Positions 15,757 to 24,039 of a stretch of 64,000 bases of DNA are shown here, piece by piece. Location of the stretch: NCBI GenBank assembly GCA_023404495.1, contig JAEYBE010000051.1, forward strand, positions 34,054 through 98,053, written 5' to 3'. The notes below the pieces were generated by a model that made no database searches, had not been told where the DNA came from, and saw nothing but the letters and a program-made list of their open reading frames with translations. Source of the stretch: Actinomycetes bacterium (lineage in GTDB: Bacteria > Actinomycetota > Thermoleophilia > Solirubrobacterales > JACPNS01). The stretch's first letter is position 1. Every line of letters begins with the position of its first letter. The translations under genes were made by a program, and so were the position numbers.

Positions 15757-15830
15757 CGCAATTTGCGTGCCTGGGCTCGCACTTGGTGTGAGGCCAGGTG
15801 CGGTATTTGCGGGGTTTAGACTGCGGCGAG

Positions 15831-17051
15831 ATGGCGGTGGGATTTGATCCGGGGGCACGGTTTGCGCGGTATGAGGCCGTGTTCGCCGATCGAGGCGCAC
15901 CGTTTGCGTTTGTCGATATGGATGCGCTTTGGGCCAACTCGGCGCAGATGCTTGAGCGCGCGCAGGGAGTGCCGATCCGCATCGCGAGCAAATCGCTGCG
16001 CTGCGCCCCGCTGGTTCGCCGCATCCTTGAGAGCGACCCCCGCTATCACGGCCAGCTGACCTTCACGCTTCCCGAAACCCTGTGGCTCGCCGAGCAGGGC
16101 TTCTCCGATCTGCTGCTGGCCTATCCGAGCGTGGACGCGGAGGCACTCGCGGCGCTCGCCGGCTACACGGCCGAGCACCCGGACACAGCGCCCGCGATCG
16201 TCGTCGACAGCGCCGAGCACCTCGATCTGATCGAGCGGAACCACGGCGGCGGGGCGCCGGTGCGCGTGGCGATCGACGCCGACTGCGCCTACTGGATCGG
16301 CGGCGGCCGCGTGAAGCTCGGCCCCAAGCGCTCGCCGATTCACGCCCCACAGCAGGCGGCGCAGCTCGCGCGCGAAATCGACCGCAGGGATGCCGTCAGG
16401 CTCGTCGGGATGATGTTCTATGAAGGCCAGATCGCCGGCCTCGGAGATAACGCGCCCGGCGCCGCCAACAAGCTCAAGAACCGCGCGATCCGCGAGATCC
16501 AGAAGCGTTCGATCGCCGAGCTCGCCGAGCGCCGCGCACAGATCGTCGACGCGGTGCGAAAGGTCACCCCGCTCGAGTTCGTCAACGGCGGCGGCACCGG
16601 CAGCCTGCACACAACAAGCAAGGAAGAGGCCGTCACCGATATCGCCGCCGGCTCAGGCTTCTACGCGCCGACGCTGTTTGACACCTACACCGCCTTCAGG
16701 CTCGAGCCGGCCGCGATCTTCGCGCTCCCGATCGTCCGCAAGCCAGCGCCGGAGATCGCCACGGCGCTGGGCGGCGGCTACCTGGCCAGCGGCGTCGGCG
16801 CGAAGGACCGTATGCCGAGCCCTTATCTGCCCGAAGGCCTCAAGTTCGATGCCAATGAGGGCGCCGGCGAGGTGCAGACCCCGCTGCTGGGCAAGGCCGC
16901 GGCGAAACTCAACATCGGCGACCGCGTCTACATGCGCCACACCAAAGCCGGCGAACTCTGCGAGCGATTCAACTCGCTGCTGCTGATCGAGCACGGCGAG
17001 ATCATCGATGAGGTCCCCACCTACCGAGGCGAAGGCCACGCCTTCCTCTGA
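15831..17051 (+). CDS. PLP-dependent amino acid deaminase/aldolase (alanine racemase N-domain fold)
   Basis: The 406-residue product has the alanine-racemase-type barrel with the likely PLP lysine K54 in RIASKSLRC, followed by a C-terminal D-serine-dehydratase-like beta domain (GGGYLASG and YMRHTKAGELCERF). This architecture is shared by D-threonine aldolases, D-serine deaminases and relatives, so it should act on a hydroxy amino acid. ATG 15831 begins the conserved part; a GTG at 15798 would add an implausible leader. The stop lies at the edge of the second dispersed palindrome. The convergent neighbour is a lactone-oxidase-type flavoprotein; I see no shared pathway. Confidence 0.85.
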   Translation: MAVGFDPGARFARYEAVFADRGAPFAFVDMDALWANSAQMLERAQGVPIRIASKSLRCAPLVRRILESDPRYHGQLTFTLPETLWLAEQGFSDLLLAYPSVDAEALAALAGYTAEHPDTAPAIVVDSAEHLDLIERNHGGGAPVRVAIDADCAYWIGGGRVKLGPKRSPIHAPQQAAQLAREIDRRDAVRLVGMMFYEGQIAGLGDNAPGAANKLKNRAIREIQKRSIAELAERRAQIVDAVRKVTPLEFVNGGGTGSLHTTSKEEAVTDIAAGSGFYAPTLFDTYTAFRLEPAAIFALPIVRKPAPEIATALGGGYLASGVGAKDRMPSPYLPEGLKFDANEGAGEVQTPLLGKAAAKLNIGDRVYMRHTKAGELCERFNSLLLIEHGEIIDEVPTYRGEGHAFL

Positions 17052-17104
17052 CTACGACAAAGATGCAGCTTTGACGTACGTCAAAGCTGCATCTTTGTCG
17101 TAGT
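17051..17104. repeat. Dispersed perfect palindrome, copy 2 (54 bp)
   Basis: Two 27-nt arms, beginning ACTACGACAAAGATGCAGCT, are perfect inverse complements with no loop. It is identical base for base to copy 3 (60666-60719) and contains the 42-bp copy 1. It joins two convergent genes and invades both: its first base is the last base of the plus-strand stop codon, and it encodes the last residues KMQL and stop of the minus-strand gene. Confidence 0.95.
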
Positions 17105-18397
17105 GCCGAGGATTCGTTCTGTGTAGGTGTTGGTGAAGACGCCGTCTGGGTCTAGGCGTGTGCGTACTGCTTGAAAGGCGTCCCATTCGGGGTAGCGGGG
17201 GCGGAGTTCTTCGGCCGTCTGCCAGTTCATTTTGCCCCAGTGCGGGCGTCCGTCAAAGCCGTCCATGATCGCTTCAACGCCTTCGAAGTACTCGCGATAC
17301 GGCATCCCCTTGGCGGCGTGCACCGAGATGTAGCAAGTCTCCCGCGCGGCAGAAGTCGACAAGAAGCTGTCTGGGTCCGCCCGCCCGACGCGCACCTCGA
17401 TCGGGAAGTTGATCGGCAGCTTTTCGCGCTCGATCATCTCCATAACGGCACTCACCGCTTCGGCCAGATGCTCGCGAGGAATCGCGTACTCCATCTCGTT
17501 GAAGCGCACCATTCGCACGGTCGAGAAGGCGTCGAAGGACTTGTCGAGCCGTCGCTCGGGCGAGAAGAACCTGGTGATCAGCCGCGCGATCGACGGAATC
17601 GCCCGTGGGTAGAACTTGCCGGCCTTGACCGCCGCGCCGAAGGCAAGATTCTCGACCACCACGTCACTCAAGAACTGCTTGGGCTTCGAAAGCGGTTCGG
17701 CCGGCGCGTCGCTGCGATCGATCCGCTTCTGCAGTGCGAAGTCGGCGTAGGGCAACACGTAGAACTCAAAATGATCGAACTCGCGCGAGAGCGAATCGGC
17801 CTGCTCGAGCGTCTCGTCAAGCGGCGCCGGCATGTCCAGCCGGTCGAGCCTGAAAGCAGGCACACACTGAAGCGTCACCTCGGTCAGCACGCCGAGCGTG
17901 CCCAGCGACACCCGCAGCGCCTTCAGAGTCTGCATGTCCGACTCGTCGACCTCCAAGACCTCGCCGGAGGCTGTCACGAGTTGCGCGGCGACGATCTGCG
18001 CGGAGATGTTTCCCCACTCGAGTCCGGTTCCGTGCGTTGCGGTCGCAGCGGCGCCGGCGATCGACTGCACATCGATGTCGCCGAGATTCGGCACGGCGAG
18101 TCCGTGCGTGTCGAGCAGGCGGGAGAGGTCGTGGATCGAGGTGCCGGCTCGAACGCGCACGCGCCCAGATTCTCGGTCGGCGTCGATCAGTCCGGTCATC
18201 TCGCGCAACGAGATCAGCGTGTCGTCGGTCTTGACGATCTCGCTGAAGCTGTGGAGATTGCCGCGCACGCGGATCCGCTGCCCGCGCGCCTGCGCCCCCG
18301 AAACGGCGCCTACCACTTCTTCAAGATCGGCGGGTTCGGCGACCTGCTGCGGCGAGAACCGATGCAGACCCGACCAGTTGCGTACCTCCCCAGGCAT
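17081..18397 (-). CDS. FAD-linked sugar-1,4-lactone oxidase family protein
   Basis: The 438-residue protein has a PCMH-type FAD-binding N-terminal domain (RIRVRGNLHSFSEIV, with the histidine position used for covalent FAD attachment in the VAO family; GLAVPNLGDIDVQSIAGAAA) and a C-terminal lactone-oxidase domain ending with the HWGKMNW motif, close to the HWxK signature of D-arabinono- and L-gulono-lactone oxidases. It should oxidise a sugar or polyol with oxygen. ATG 18397 was chosen over the longer frame, whose leader overlaps the divergent gene. Its C-terminal residues after TERILG lie in the dispersed palindrome, so the natural end may have been remodelled by its insertion. Confidence 0.88.
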   Translation of the reverse strand: MPGEVRNWSGLHRFSPQQVAEPADLEEVVGAVSGAQARGQRIRVRGNLHSFSEIVKTDDTLISLREMTGLIDADRESGRVRVRAGTSIHDLSRLLDTHGLAVPNLGDIDVQSIAGAAATATHGTGLEWGNISAQIVAAQLVTASGEVLEVDESDMQTLKALRVSLGTLGVLTEVTLQCVPAFRLDRLDMPAPLDETLEQADSLSREFDHFEFYVLPYADFALQKRIDRSDAPAEPLSKPKQFLSDVVVENLAFGAAVKAGKFYPRAIPSIARLITRFFSPERRLDKSFDAFSTVRMVRFNEMEYAIPREHLAEAVSAVMEMIEREKLPINFPIEVRVGRADPDSFLSTSAARETCYISVHAAKGMPYREYFEGVEAIMDGFDGRPHWGKMNWQTAEELRPRYPEWDAFQAVRTRLDPDGVFTNTYTERILGTTTKMQL

Positions 18398-18441
18398 CGC
18401 GGCAGAGTCTATGTACACCGCGTGCAGTACCGTGCGCCGCG

Positions 18442-18867
18442 GTGGCCGAAGAGTCCAGAACAGAGATCCGCGGCGACGCGCAGGTGGCACTGCTTGCGGC
18501 CTATTCGATACTCGCCTTCGCGGCGGTCGGGCGCTCGACCTACGAACTGCTCTTCAAGTTCGAAGAAGCTCCGGTGCCCTACACGTTCTCGTGCATCGCC
18601 GCAGTTATCTATCTGGTCGCCTGCTGGGCGATCTGGCGCGGCGACGCACTCGGGGTCCGCGTCGGAAAGATCGCCTGCGGGATCGAACTGATCGGCGTCC
18701 TGACGATCGGGACGCTCACGACGCTGGGCGATTCGGCCTTTGACGTGGGCACCGTATGGAGCTTTTACGGACGTGATTACGGCTGGCTCCCGCTGGTGAT
18801 CCCGGGACTTGCCCTCTGGTGGCTGTTTCGCCAGGATCCCGCCGCTGAGCCACAATCGCGCCGATAA
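18442..18867 (+). CDS. Small membrane protein, function unknown
   Basis: The 141-residue protein has a short charged N terminus (AEESRTEIRGDAQ) and four hydrophobic segments (about residues 14-31, 47-64, 75-93 and 112-128). I do not recognise a family. The start is GTG 18442, 44 nt from the divergent flavoprotein start, so the two promoters must overlap closely. It ends just before the tRNA-Ser(GCT) gene, with only 17 nt in between, and no terminator is visible. Confidence 0.7.
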   Translation: MAEESRTEIRGDAQVALLAAYSILAFAAVGRSTYELLFKFEEAPVPYTFSCIAAVIYLVACWAIWRGDALGVRVGKIACGIELIGVLTIGTLTTLGDSAFDVGTVWSFYGRDYGWLPLVIPGLALWWLFRQDPAAEPQSRR

Positions 18868-18884
18868 ACTCCAGAACTTCTCCG

Positions 18885-18974
18885 GGAGAGGTGGCGGAGA
18901 GGCTGAACGCACTCGCCTGCTAAGCGAGTATGGGGTTTATAGCTCCATCGAGGGTTCGAATCCCTCCCTCTCCG
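18885..18974 (+). tRNA. tRNA-Ser(GCT)
   Basis: GGAGAGG (18885-18891) pairs with CCTCTCC (18967-18973), with discriminator G. The anticodon stem CTCGC/GCGAG closes the loop CTGCTAA, giving anticodon GCT. A long variable arm (TATGGGGTTTATAGCTCCAT) and the TTCGAAT T loop confirm tRNA-Ser. No CCA is encoded. Confidence 0.97.
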
Positions 18975-18984
18975 TATTGACCCG

Positions 18985-19455
18985 ATGAGCGGCGCGACCC
19001 CCACACTCAAGCTCTGGCGCAAGTTCTCCGCGCGTCCGATGGGCAAGAAGCTCTTCACGCTGGGCGTCGGGTTCAAAGCGCCCTACTTCCTCTCGATCGG
19101 TGCGAAGGTCCAGTCGGTCGAGCCCGGTCGAAGCGTTGTCACAGCTCGCAACAGCTGGCGCGTGCACAATCACATCGGCACATTCCACGCGATCGCGATG
19201 TGCAACATCGCGGAGCTGGCGATGGGGATGGTCGCGGAAGCGACGGTGCCGCCGACGCACAGCTGGATCCCCAAAGGGATTGAGGCCCGCTACCTCGCGC
19301 GCGGTGAGACCAATCTGACCGCGGAGGCCGTGCTCGACCCGATCCCCGAGTTCGGCGACGAGAAATTCGACGCCGACGTGCAGATAACGATCCGCGATGC
19401 CGCCGGCAAGGTGATCACCGAGGCGACGATCCCGATCCGCATCGCGCCGAAGTAG
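18985..19455 (+). CDS. DUF4442 / PaaI-like hotdog thioesterase family protein
   Basis: The 156-residue protein matches the DUF4442 hotdog type: KLWRKFSARPMGKKLFTLGV at the N terminus, then RVHNHIGTFHAIAMCNIAELAMG, where thioesterase-like hotdogs carry the central helix and substrate-contact residues, then SWIPKGIEARYLARGETNLTAEA. Relatives are thought to hydrolyse acyl-thioesters, but the substrate is unknown. It begins 10 nt after the tRNA-Ser gene, so it is probably co-transcribed with it. The next gene, with its own operator, is 35 nt downstream. Confidence 0.82.
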   Translation: MSGATPTLKLWRKFSARPMGKKLFTLGVGFKAPYFLSIGAKVQSVEPGRSVVTARNSWRVHNHIGTFHAIAMCNIAELAMGMVAEATVPPTHSWIPKGIEARYLARGETNLTAEAVLDPIPEFGDEKFDADVQITIRDAAGKVITEATIPIRIAPK

Positions 19456-19462
19456 CACCATT

Positions 19463-19480
19463 TACAACTAAATAGTTGTA
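19463..19480. promoter_or_regulatory. Palindromic operator candidate before the rhodanese gene
   Basis: TACAACTA and TAGTTGTA pair perfectly across two A's. The site overlaps a TATAGT hexamer at 19479-19484 and ends 10 nt before the ATG, as an operator that blocks RNA polymerase would. Its form resembles MarR- or ArsR-type operators, but no such regulator is adjacent. Confidence 0.55.
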
Positions 19481-19490
19481 TAGTTGATGC

Positions 19491-19985
19491 ATGGCAGAAA
19501 CAGCATGCAGCATCGACCCCGCGCGATCAGGCACGACGCTCAGCCGTTCGCAGGCCCCAGCCGGACACTCCCCGCATCTCGTCCCGCACCTGGCCGACGA
19601 CGGCGAGCTGGTGATCGACCCCTGGTGGGGAGTGATCCAGCCGGCGGTTCTGCACGCGCAGATCCCGACGATCGGTGAGCTCGAAGTGATCGAGCACATC
19701 GAGCAAGGAGGCGTCGCGATCGACACACGCCGTCCGGAATACGTCGCAGAGAGCGGCACGATCCCTGGCGCGCTGGCGATCCACTGGGAAGAGATCGCCG
19801 ATCACCTGGACCTCTTCGCCAGCGGAGTAGTCGTGCTCTTCTGCAACGGCCCGCAGTGCGCGGCAACTCCTCGCGCGGTTGAGTCGCTTCTCAAGGCCGG
19901 CGTGGCGCCCGAGCGCATCGCCTACTACCGCGGCGGATTGCAGGACTGGATGTCGATGGGGCTGCCGGTGGCGCCCGTCGATTAG
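19491..19985 (+). CDS. Rhodanese-domain sulfurtransferase
   Basis: The 164-residue protein has an N-terminal stretch of about 58 residues of unknown fold and one rhodanese domain (about residues 60-160): VAIDTRRPEYVAESGTIPGA, then the active-site loop CNGPQCAA with catalytic Cys118, then YYRGGLQDWMSMGLPV. Single-domain rhodaneses move sulfane sulfur to acceptors. The N-terminal part has HLVPHLADDGELVIDPWWGV, which I cannot place. A palindrome overlaps the promoter, so expression is probably regulated. The DUF3817 gene follows 12 nt downstream. Confidence 0.88.
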   Translation: MAETACSIDPARSGTTLSRSQAPAGHSPHLVPHLADDGELVIDPWWGVIQPAVLHAQIPTIGELEVIEHIEQGGVAIDTRRPEYVAESGTIPGALAIHWEEIADHLDLFASGVVVLFCNGPQCAATPRAVESLLKAGVAPERIAYYRGGLQDWMSMGLPVAPVD

Positions 19986-19997
19986 CTTCACGCCGCG

Positions 19998-20294
19998 ATG
20001 TCGCTTCGCGGTTTCAGATACCTGGCGATCGCCGAGGCGATCAGCTACCTGCTGCTGCTCGGCGTCGCAATTCCGCTGAAGGCGGCCGACGTCACGGCGG
20101 TTGCCGTCCAGCTGATGGGCGCAGTGCACGGCTTCCTCTTCATCGCTTACCTCTCGTTCGCGATCGCGCTCGTGCGGCCAGCCAAGTGGACTGCCTGGCA
20201 GACGTTCTGGATCCTCGCGGCATCAGCAGTGCCGTTCGGCGGCTTTGTCGTCGACCGGTGGCTGCTGCGCCATCACGGCGACGCGGCACGCTGA
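19998..20294 (+). CDS. DUF3817 membrane protein
   Basis: The 98-residue protein fits DUF3817: AIAEAISYLLLLGVAIPLKA, then a glycine-histidine helix start GAVHGFLFIAYLSFAIAL, then a third hydrophobic segment near WILAASAVPFGGFVVDRWL. Three membrane segments are expected. The family is common in actinobacteria and has no established function. It is probably in one transcript with the rhodanese. The next start, of the sulfate-binding protein, is 124 nt downstream and has its own promoter region. Confidence 0.85.
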   Translation: MSLRGFRYLAIAEAISYLLLLGVAIPLKAADVTAVAVQLMGAVHGFLFIAYLSFAIALVRPAKWTAWQTFWILAASAVPFGGFVVDRWLLRHHGDAAR

Positions 20295-20363
20295 GCCGAT
20301 ACAACCGGGCCCGGAGCTAATCCCTATAATTCCGATCAGGTTTTGGTAGTCTTTTTTCTATTC

Positions 20364-20385
20364 TGGACTAAGTTGATCTAGTCCA
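20364..20385. promoter_or_regulatory. Candidate operator of the sulfate uptake operon
   Basis: TGGACTA and TAGTCCA pair perfectly around an eight-base spacer, 34 nt upstream of the binding-protein start. A further TAGTC half-site occurs at 20347-20351, before a T-rich run. The symmetric GACTA/TAGTC half-sites resemble those of Rrf2-family regulators, and an Rrf2 gene closes this operon, so it is the natural candidate ligand; that link is inference. Confidence 0.5.
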
Positions 20386-20418
20386 CCATTTCAAACCTCA
20401 ATTCCACGGAGAACCTCG

Positions 20419-21414
20419 ATGCACAAGCTCAAGTTCAGCTCAGCGCTAATTGCCCTCGCACTTGCCGTGGTGGTCGCGGGCTGCGGTTCCGGCGGATCTT
20501 CGGCCGACAAGCTCGCGCTCGTCGCCTACTCAACGCCGCAAGAGGCCTACTCCAAGTTGATCCCGGCCTTCCAGGCGACAACCGAAGGCAAGGGCGTGAC
20601 CTTCTCGCAGTCCTACGGGGCGTCGGGCGATCAGTCCCGAGCTGTCGCCAACGGCCTGCCGGCCGATGTCGTCGAGTTCTCGTTCGAGCCGGACATGACG
20701 CGGCTCGTCGAGGCCGGCAAAGTCGCCAAAGATTGGGACGACAACGACACCAACGGCATCGTCACCGACAGTGTGGTGGTGCTCGCCGTGCGCAAGGGCA
20801 ACCCCAAGAACATCAAGGACTGGTCGGATCTGACCAAGTCTGGCGTCGATGTCGTCACCGCCAACCCGGTCGTCTCGGGCGGCGCGCGCTGGAACCTTGT
20901 CGCGGCCTACGGCCAGGCGATCAAGTCGGGCCTCTCGGAAGAGCAGGCGCTCGACTACATCAAGTCGCTGCTTGCCAACGTCTCGGTGCAGGACAAGTCG
21001 GCGCGCGAGGCGCTGCAGACCTTCTCGCAGGGCAAGGGCGACGTCCTGATCACCTACGAGAACGAGGCCAAGACCGCGCAGGACAAGGGCCAGGACATCG
21101 ACTACGTGATCCCGCCGACCACGCTGCTGATCGAGAACCCGATCGCGGTCACCGAGGCGACCAAGAATCAGAAGGCCGCCGACGACTTCGTCGCGTTCCT
21201 CAAGAGCGAGGCGGGCCAGAAGATCTGGGCCGAGAACGGCTACCGCCCGGTCGACCAGGACCTTTGGGAGCAGTACGGCTTCGAGACCCCGGAGACGCTG
21301 CTCACCGTTGCCGAGCTCGGCGGCTGGGAGAAGCTCAACAAGCAGCTCTTCGATGAAGAAGAGGGCGCCGTCACCAAGATCAACGAGGAGCTCGGCGTAA
21401 GTAATGCCAAGTAG
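20419..21414 (+). CDS. Sulfate ABC transporter substrate-binding lipoprotein
   Basis: This 331-residue protein binds sulfate or thiosulfate outside the cell and delivers it to the CysTWA transporter. The lipoprotein signal ends VVAGC (Cys22). Family landmarks are the YGASGDQSRAVANGLPADVV stretch and TANPVVSGGARWNLVAAYG, the latter close to the TANPKTSGGARW prokaryotic sulfate-binding signature. ATG 20419 follows ACGGAGAAC with suitable spacing. Its last 11 nt overlap cysT. I leave the symbol empty because sbp and cysP cannot be told apart by eye. Confidence 0.94.
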   Translation: MHKLKFSSALIALALAVVVAGCGSGGSSADKLALVAYSTPQEAYSKLIPAFQATTEGKGVTFSQSYGASGDQSRAVANGLPADVVEFSFEPDMTRLVEAGKVAKDWDDNDTNGIVTDSVVVLAVRKGNPKNIKDWSDLTKSGVDVVTANPVVSGGARWNLVAAYGQAIKSGLSEEQALDYIKSLLANVSVQDKSAREALQTFSQGKGDVLITYENEAKTAQDKGQDIDYVIPPTTLLIENPIAVTEATKNQKAADDFVAFLKSEAGQKIWAENGYRPVDQDLWEQYGFETPETLLTVAELGGWEKLNKQLFDEEEGAVTKINEELGVSNAK

Positions 21415-22243
21415 CGCTTCGGCAACAATTGGGACTCCACGACGCCGCCGCGCGGGCCGCAAGGTCCGCGTCGGCGGCGTCGCCGGTTTCTCGCTCGGTG
21501 CGATCTACCTCTCAGCGGTGGTGCTCCTGCCTCTGCTCGCGGTGGCGATCAAGGCCTTCGACGGCGGGCTGGGAGAATTCTGGGACGCGATCACCCGACC
21601 GCAGGCCAGAGCCGCGCTCGAGTTGACGATCGCGCTCAGCGCAATCGTCACCGTGATCAACGCTGTGATGGGGACATTGATCGCCTGGGTTCTCGTGCGC
21701 GACGAGTTCCGCGGCAAGCGGCTGGTCAACACGCTGATCGACCTCCCCTTCGCGCTGCCCACGATCGTCGCCGGCATCGTGCTGCTGGCGCTCTATGGAC
21801 CCAACAGTCCGCTCGGCGTGAACATCGCCTACACCCGGGTCGGCGTCGGCCTTGCGCTGCTCTTCGTCACGCTGCCATTTGTCGTGCGGTCGGTCCAACC
21901 GGTGCTGATCAGCTTCGATCGCGAGATGGAAGACGCAGCGCGCTCGCTCGGCGCTTCGCCGCTCACCACCTTTCGCCGCGTGATTTTGCCCAACCTGCGC
22001 GGCGGGATCCTCGCCGGCTGCGCGCTGGCGTTCGGACGGGCGCTCGGCGAGTTCGGCTCGCTCGTGCTGATCGCCGGCAACATCCCGTTCAAGACCGAAG
22101 TCGCGTCCGTCTACCTCTACGGACAGATCGAGAACGACAACCTGCAGGGCGCCTCAGCGGTGTCGGTGGTGTTGCTGGCCGCCTCGCTGATTTTGATTCT
22201 GGCAATCGGTCTGCTGGCGCGCCAAGGAGAGCACGGTGACTGA
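21404..22243 (+). CDS. cysT: Sulfate ABC transporter permease CysT
   Basis: CysT is one of the two membrane subunits of the sulfate importer. The 279-residue protein has six hydrophobic segments after a basic N terminus (TPRRRRAGRKVRV). The ABC permease EAA loop is visible as EDAARSLGASPLTTFRRVIL, followed by GGILAGCALAFGRALGEFG. It overlaps the binding-protein gene by 11 nt and cysW by 8 nt, so the subunits are coupled in translation. It is distinguished from CysW by position and by the stretch ALPTIVAGIVLLALYGPNSP. Confidence 0.94.
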   Translation: MPSSASATIGTPRRRRAGRKVRVGGVAGFSLGAIYLSAVVLLPLLAVAIKAFDGGLGEFWDAITRPQARAALELTIALSAIVTVINAVMGTLIAWVLVRDEFRGKRLVNTLIDLPFALPTIVAGIVLLALYGPNSPLGVNIAYTRVGVGLALLFVTLPFVVRSVQPVLISFDREMEDAARSLGASPLTTFRRVILPNLRGGILAGCALAFGRALGEFGSLVLIAGNIPFKTEVASVYLYGQIENDNLQGASAVSVVLLAASLILILAIGLLARQGEHGD

Positions 22244-23054
22244 GCGAGCGTCCCGCATCTCACTGCGAAGCCTCGCGCTGATCTACCTGGCGGCGATCCT
22301 CTTCATCCCCGTCGCGCTGGTCTTCTACCGCGCTTTCGAGCCGGGACTTGCCGCATTCGTCGACGCCGTCACGACGCCTGAAGCACAGCACGCGTTCTGG
22401 CTGACTCTTGTGTGCACGATCATCTCTGTCCCGCTGAACACGATCTTCGGGGTCGCCGCAGCGATCTACGTGGTGCGCGGCAAGGGACCCGGACGACGCC
22501 TGCTCGACGCTGTGATCGACCTGCCGTTCGCGGTCTCTCCCGTGGTCGTCGGACTTGCCCTCGTACTGGTCTGGGGGCAGAACGGGTGGTTCGGGGAATC
22601 GCTGACCGACGCTGGCTTCCAGGTGATCTTCGCGTTGCCCGGGATGATTCTCGCGACGATGTTCGTCAGCCTGCCGTTTGTTGCGCGCGAAGTGATCCCC
22701 GTACTCCGAGAGATCGGCGACGAGCAGGAACAGGCCGCCCACACGCTCGGGGCAAACAACTGGCAGACGCTTTGGCGGATCACGATCCCGTCGATCAAGT
22801 GGGGCCTCGGCTACGGCGTCGTGCTGACCACCGCCCGCGCGATCGGGGAGTTCGGCGCCGTGGCGGTCGTCTCCGGGAAGATCGTCGGGCAGACCGACAC
22901 GGCGACGCTCTACGTGGCCAATCAGTTCGAGAACTTCAATCTTTCCGTCGCGTATGCCGTATCCGTCGTACTCGCGATCGCGGCACTCGTGGTAATCGTT
23001 GGAATGACTGTGTTGCAGCACCGCCAGGAGCGGTCTGCCGAGGAGGAGTCCTGA
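22236..23054 (+). CDS. cysW: Sulfate ABC transporter permease CysW
   Basis: CysW is the second membrane subunit of the sulfate importer. The 272-residue protein has six hydrophobic segments, the EAA-type loop QAAHTLGANNWQTLWRITIP followed by ARAIGEFGAVAVVSG, and the CysW-typical IYVVRGKGPGRRLLDAVIDL before it. It starts at GTG 22236 within the end of cysT. The last base of its stop is the first base of the cysA start. The C terminus is hydrophilic (HRQERSAEEES). Confidence 0.94.
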   Translation: MTERASRISLRSLALIYLAAILFIPVALVFYRAFEPGLAAFVDAVTTPEAQHAFWLTLVCTIISVPLNTIFGVAAAIYVVRGKGPGRRLLDAVIDLPFAVSPVVVGLALVLVWGQNGWFGESLTDAGFQVIFALPGMILATMFVSLPFVAREVIPVLREIGDEQEQAAHTLGANNWQTLWRITIPSIKWGLGYGVVLTTARAIGEFGAVAVVSGKIVGQTDTATLYVANQFENFNLSVAYAVSVVLAIAALVVIVGMTVLQHRQERSAEEES

Positions 23055-24034
23055 TGGCAATCGGCATTGAGCACGTGACCAAACGCTTTGGCGACTTTCT
23101 CGCGCTCGACGACGTCTCGCTCGAAGTGCCCGACGGCTCACTCACGGCGTTGCTCGGGCCGTCCGGTGGCGGCAAGTCCACCCTGCTGCGCGTGATCGCC
23201 GGGCTTGAGATCCCGGACTCGGGCGTTGTGCGCATCGCCGGTGAGGACGTCACAATCGAGGCCCCGCAGCAGCGCGACGTCGGATTCGTCTTTCAGCACT
23301 ACGCGGCGTTCAAGCACCTCACTGTGCGCGAGAACGTCGCCTTCGGCCTGAAGATCCGCAAGCGCGAGAAGCAGGAGATTCGCGAGACCGTCGACGAGCT
23401 GCTCGCACTCGTGCAGCTCGAGGGTCTTGCGAGCCGCTATCCCGACCAGCTCTCGGGCGGGCAGCGCCAGCGCATGGCACTGGCTCGCGCGCTTGCCGTG
23501 CAGCCGCGCGTCCTGCTGCTCGACGAGCCGTTCGGCGCGCTCGACGTGAAGGTGCGCGCAGATCTTCGTGCCTGGCTATTACGCCTGCACGAGGAGTGGC
23601 CGGTCACCACGATCATCGTCACCCACGACCGCGAGGAGGCGATGGAGCTCGCCTCGCAGATCGTCGTGATCAACGACGGCAAGGTCGAGCAGACCGGAAC
23701 TCCGGACGAGCTCTACGACACGCCGGCGACGCGGTTCGTGGCCGGATTTGTCGGTCCGGTCGCGCAGTTCGACGGCCAGCTCGTGCGGCCGCACGACCTG
23801 ACGCTGATCGACTCGGCCGATCCCGGCACCAAGGAGGCGCTTGTTCAGCGCGTCGCTCGGGTCGGATTTGAGGTCAGAGTCGAATTGGTCCTCGGCGACG
23901 GTGATCCGGTGACGGTTCTACTGACCCAGCGAGAGGCAGAGGCCCTTGAGCTCGAAGCGGGCCAGATCGTGCACGTCCGGGCCGAGCGCACGTTCGACCT
24001 CCCGAGTGATGAGCCGGCGAAGCTCGTAAACTGA
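23054..24034 (+). CDS. cysA: Sulfate ABC transporter ATP-binding protein CysA
   Basis: CysA powers the sulfate importer. The 326-residue protein carries Walker A GPSGGGKST (residues 35-43), the Q-loop in VFQHYAAFKHL, signature LSGGQRQRMALARAL, Walker B RVLLLDEPFGALD and the H-loop in TIIVTHDREEAMELA. A C-terminal regulatory domain of about 90 residues (from PVAQFDGQLVRPHD) resembles the TOBE-type extension. ATG 23054 begins the family core; the longer open frame upstream is out of phase with cysW and unrelated. A hairpin follows the stop by 5 nt. Confidence 0.95.
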   Translation: MAIGIEHVTKRFGDFLALDDVSLEVPDGSLTALLGPSGGGKSTLLRVIAGLEIPDSGVVRIAGEDVTIEAPQQRDVGFVFQHYAAFKHLTVRENVAFGLKIRKREKQEIRETVDELLALVQLEGLASRYPDQLSGGQRQRMALARALAVQPRVLLLDEPFGALDVKVRADLRAWLLRLHEEWPVTTIIVTHDREEAMELASQIVVINDGKVEQTGTPDELYDTPATRFVAGFVGPVAQFDGQLVRPHDLTLIDSADPGTKEALVQRVARVGFEVRVELVLGDGDPVTVLLTQREAEALELEAGQIVHVRAERTFDLPSDEPAKLVN

Positions 24035-24039
24035 ACCGC

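Noticed and set aside
17171..18691. 506-codon plus-strand frame opposite the lactone oxidase gene
   Set aside because: Arginine- and leucine-rich shadow translation; it overlaps the lactone oxidase and the small membrane protein gene, both of which have clear patterns.
20364..20385. IscR type-1 site
   Set aside because: The spacer between GACT and AGTC is ten bases, whereas IscR type-1 sites have five; also the Rrf2 protein here has no cysteine.
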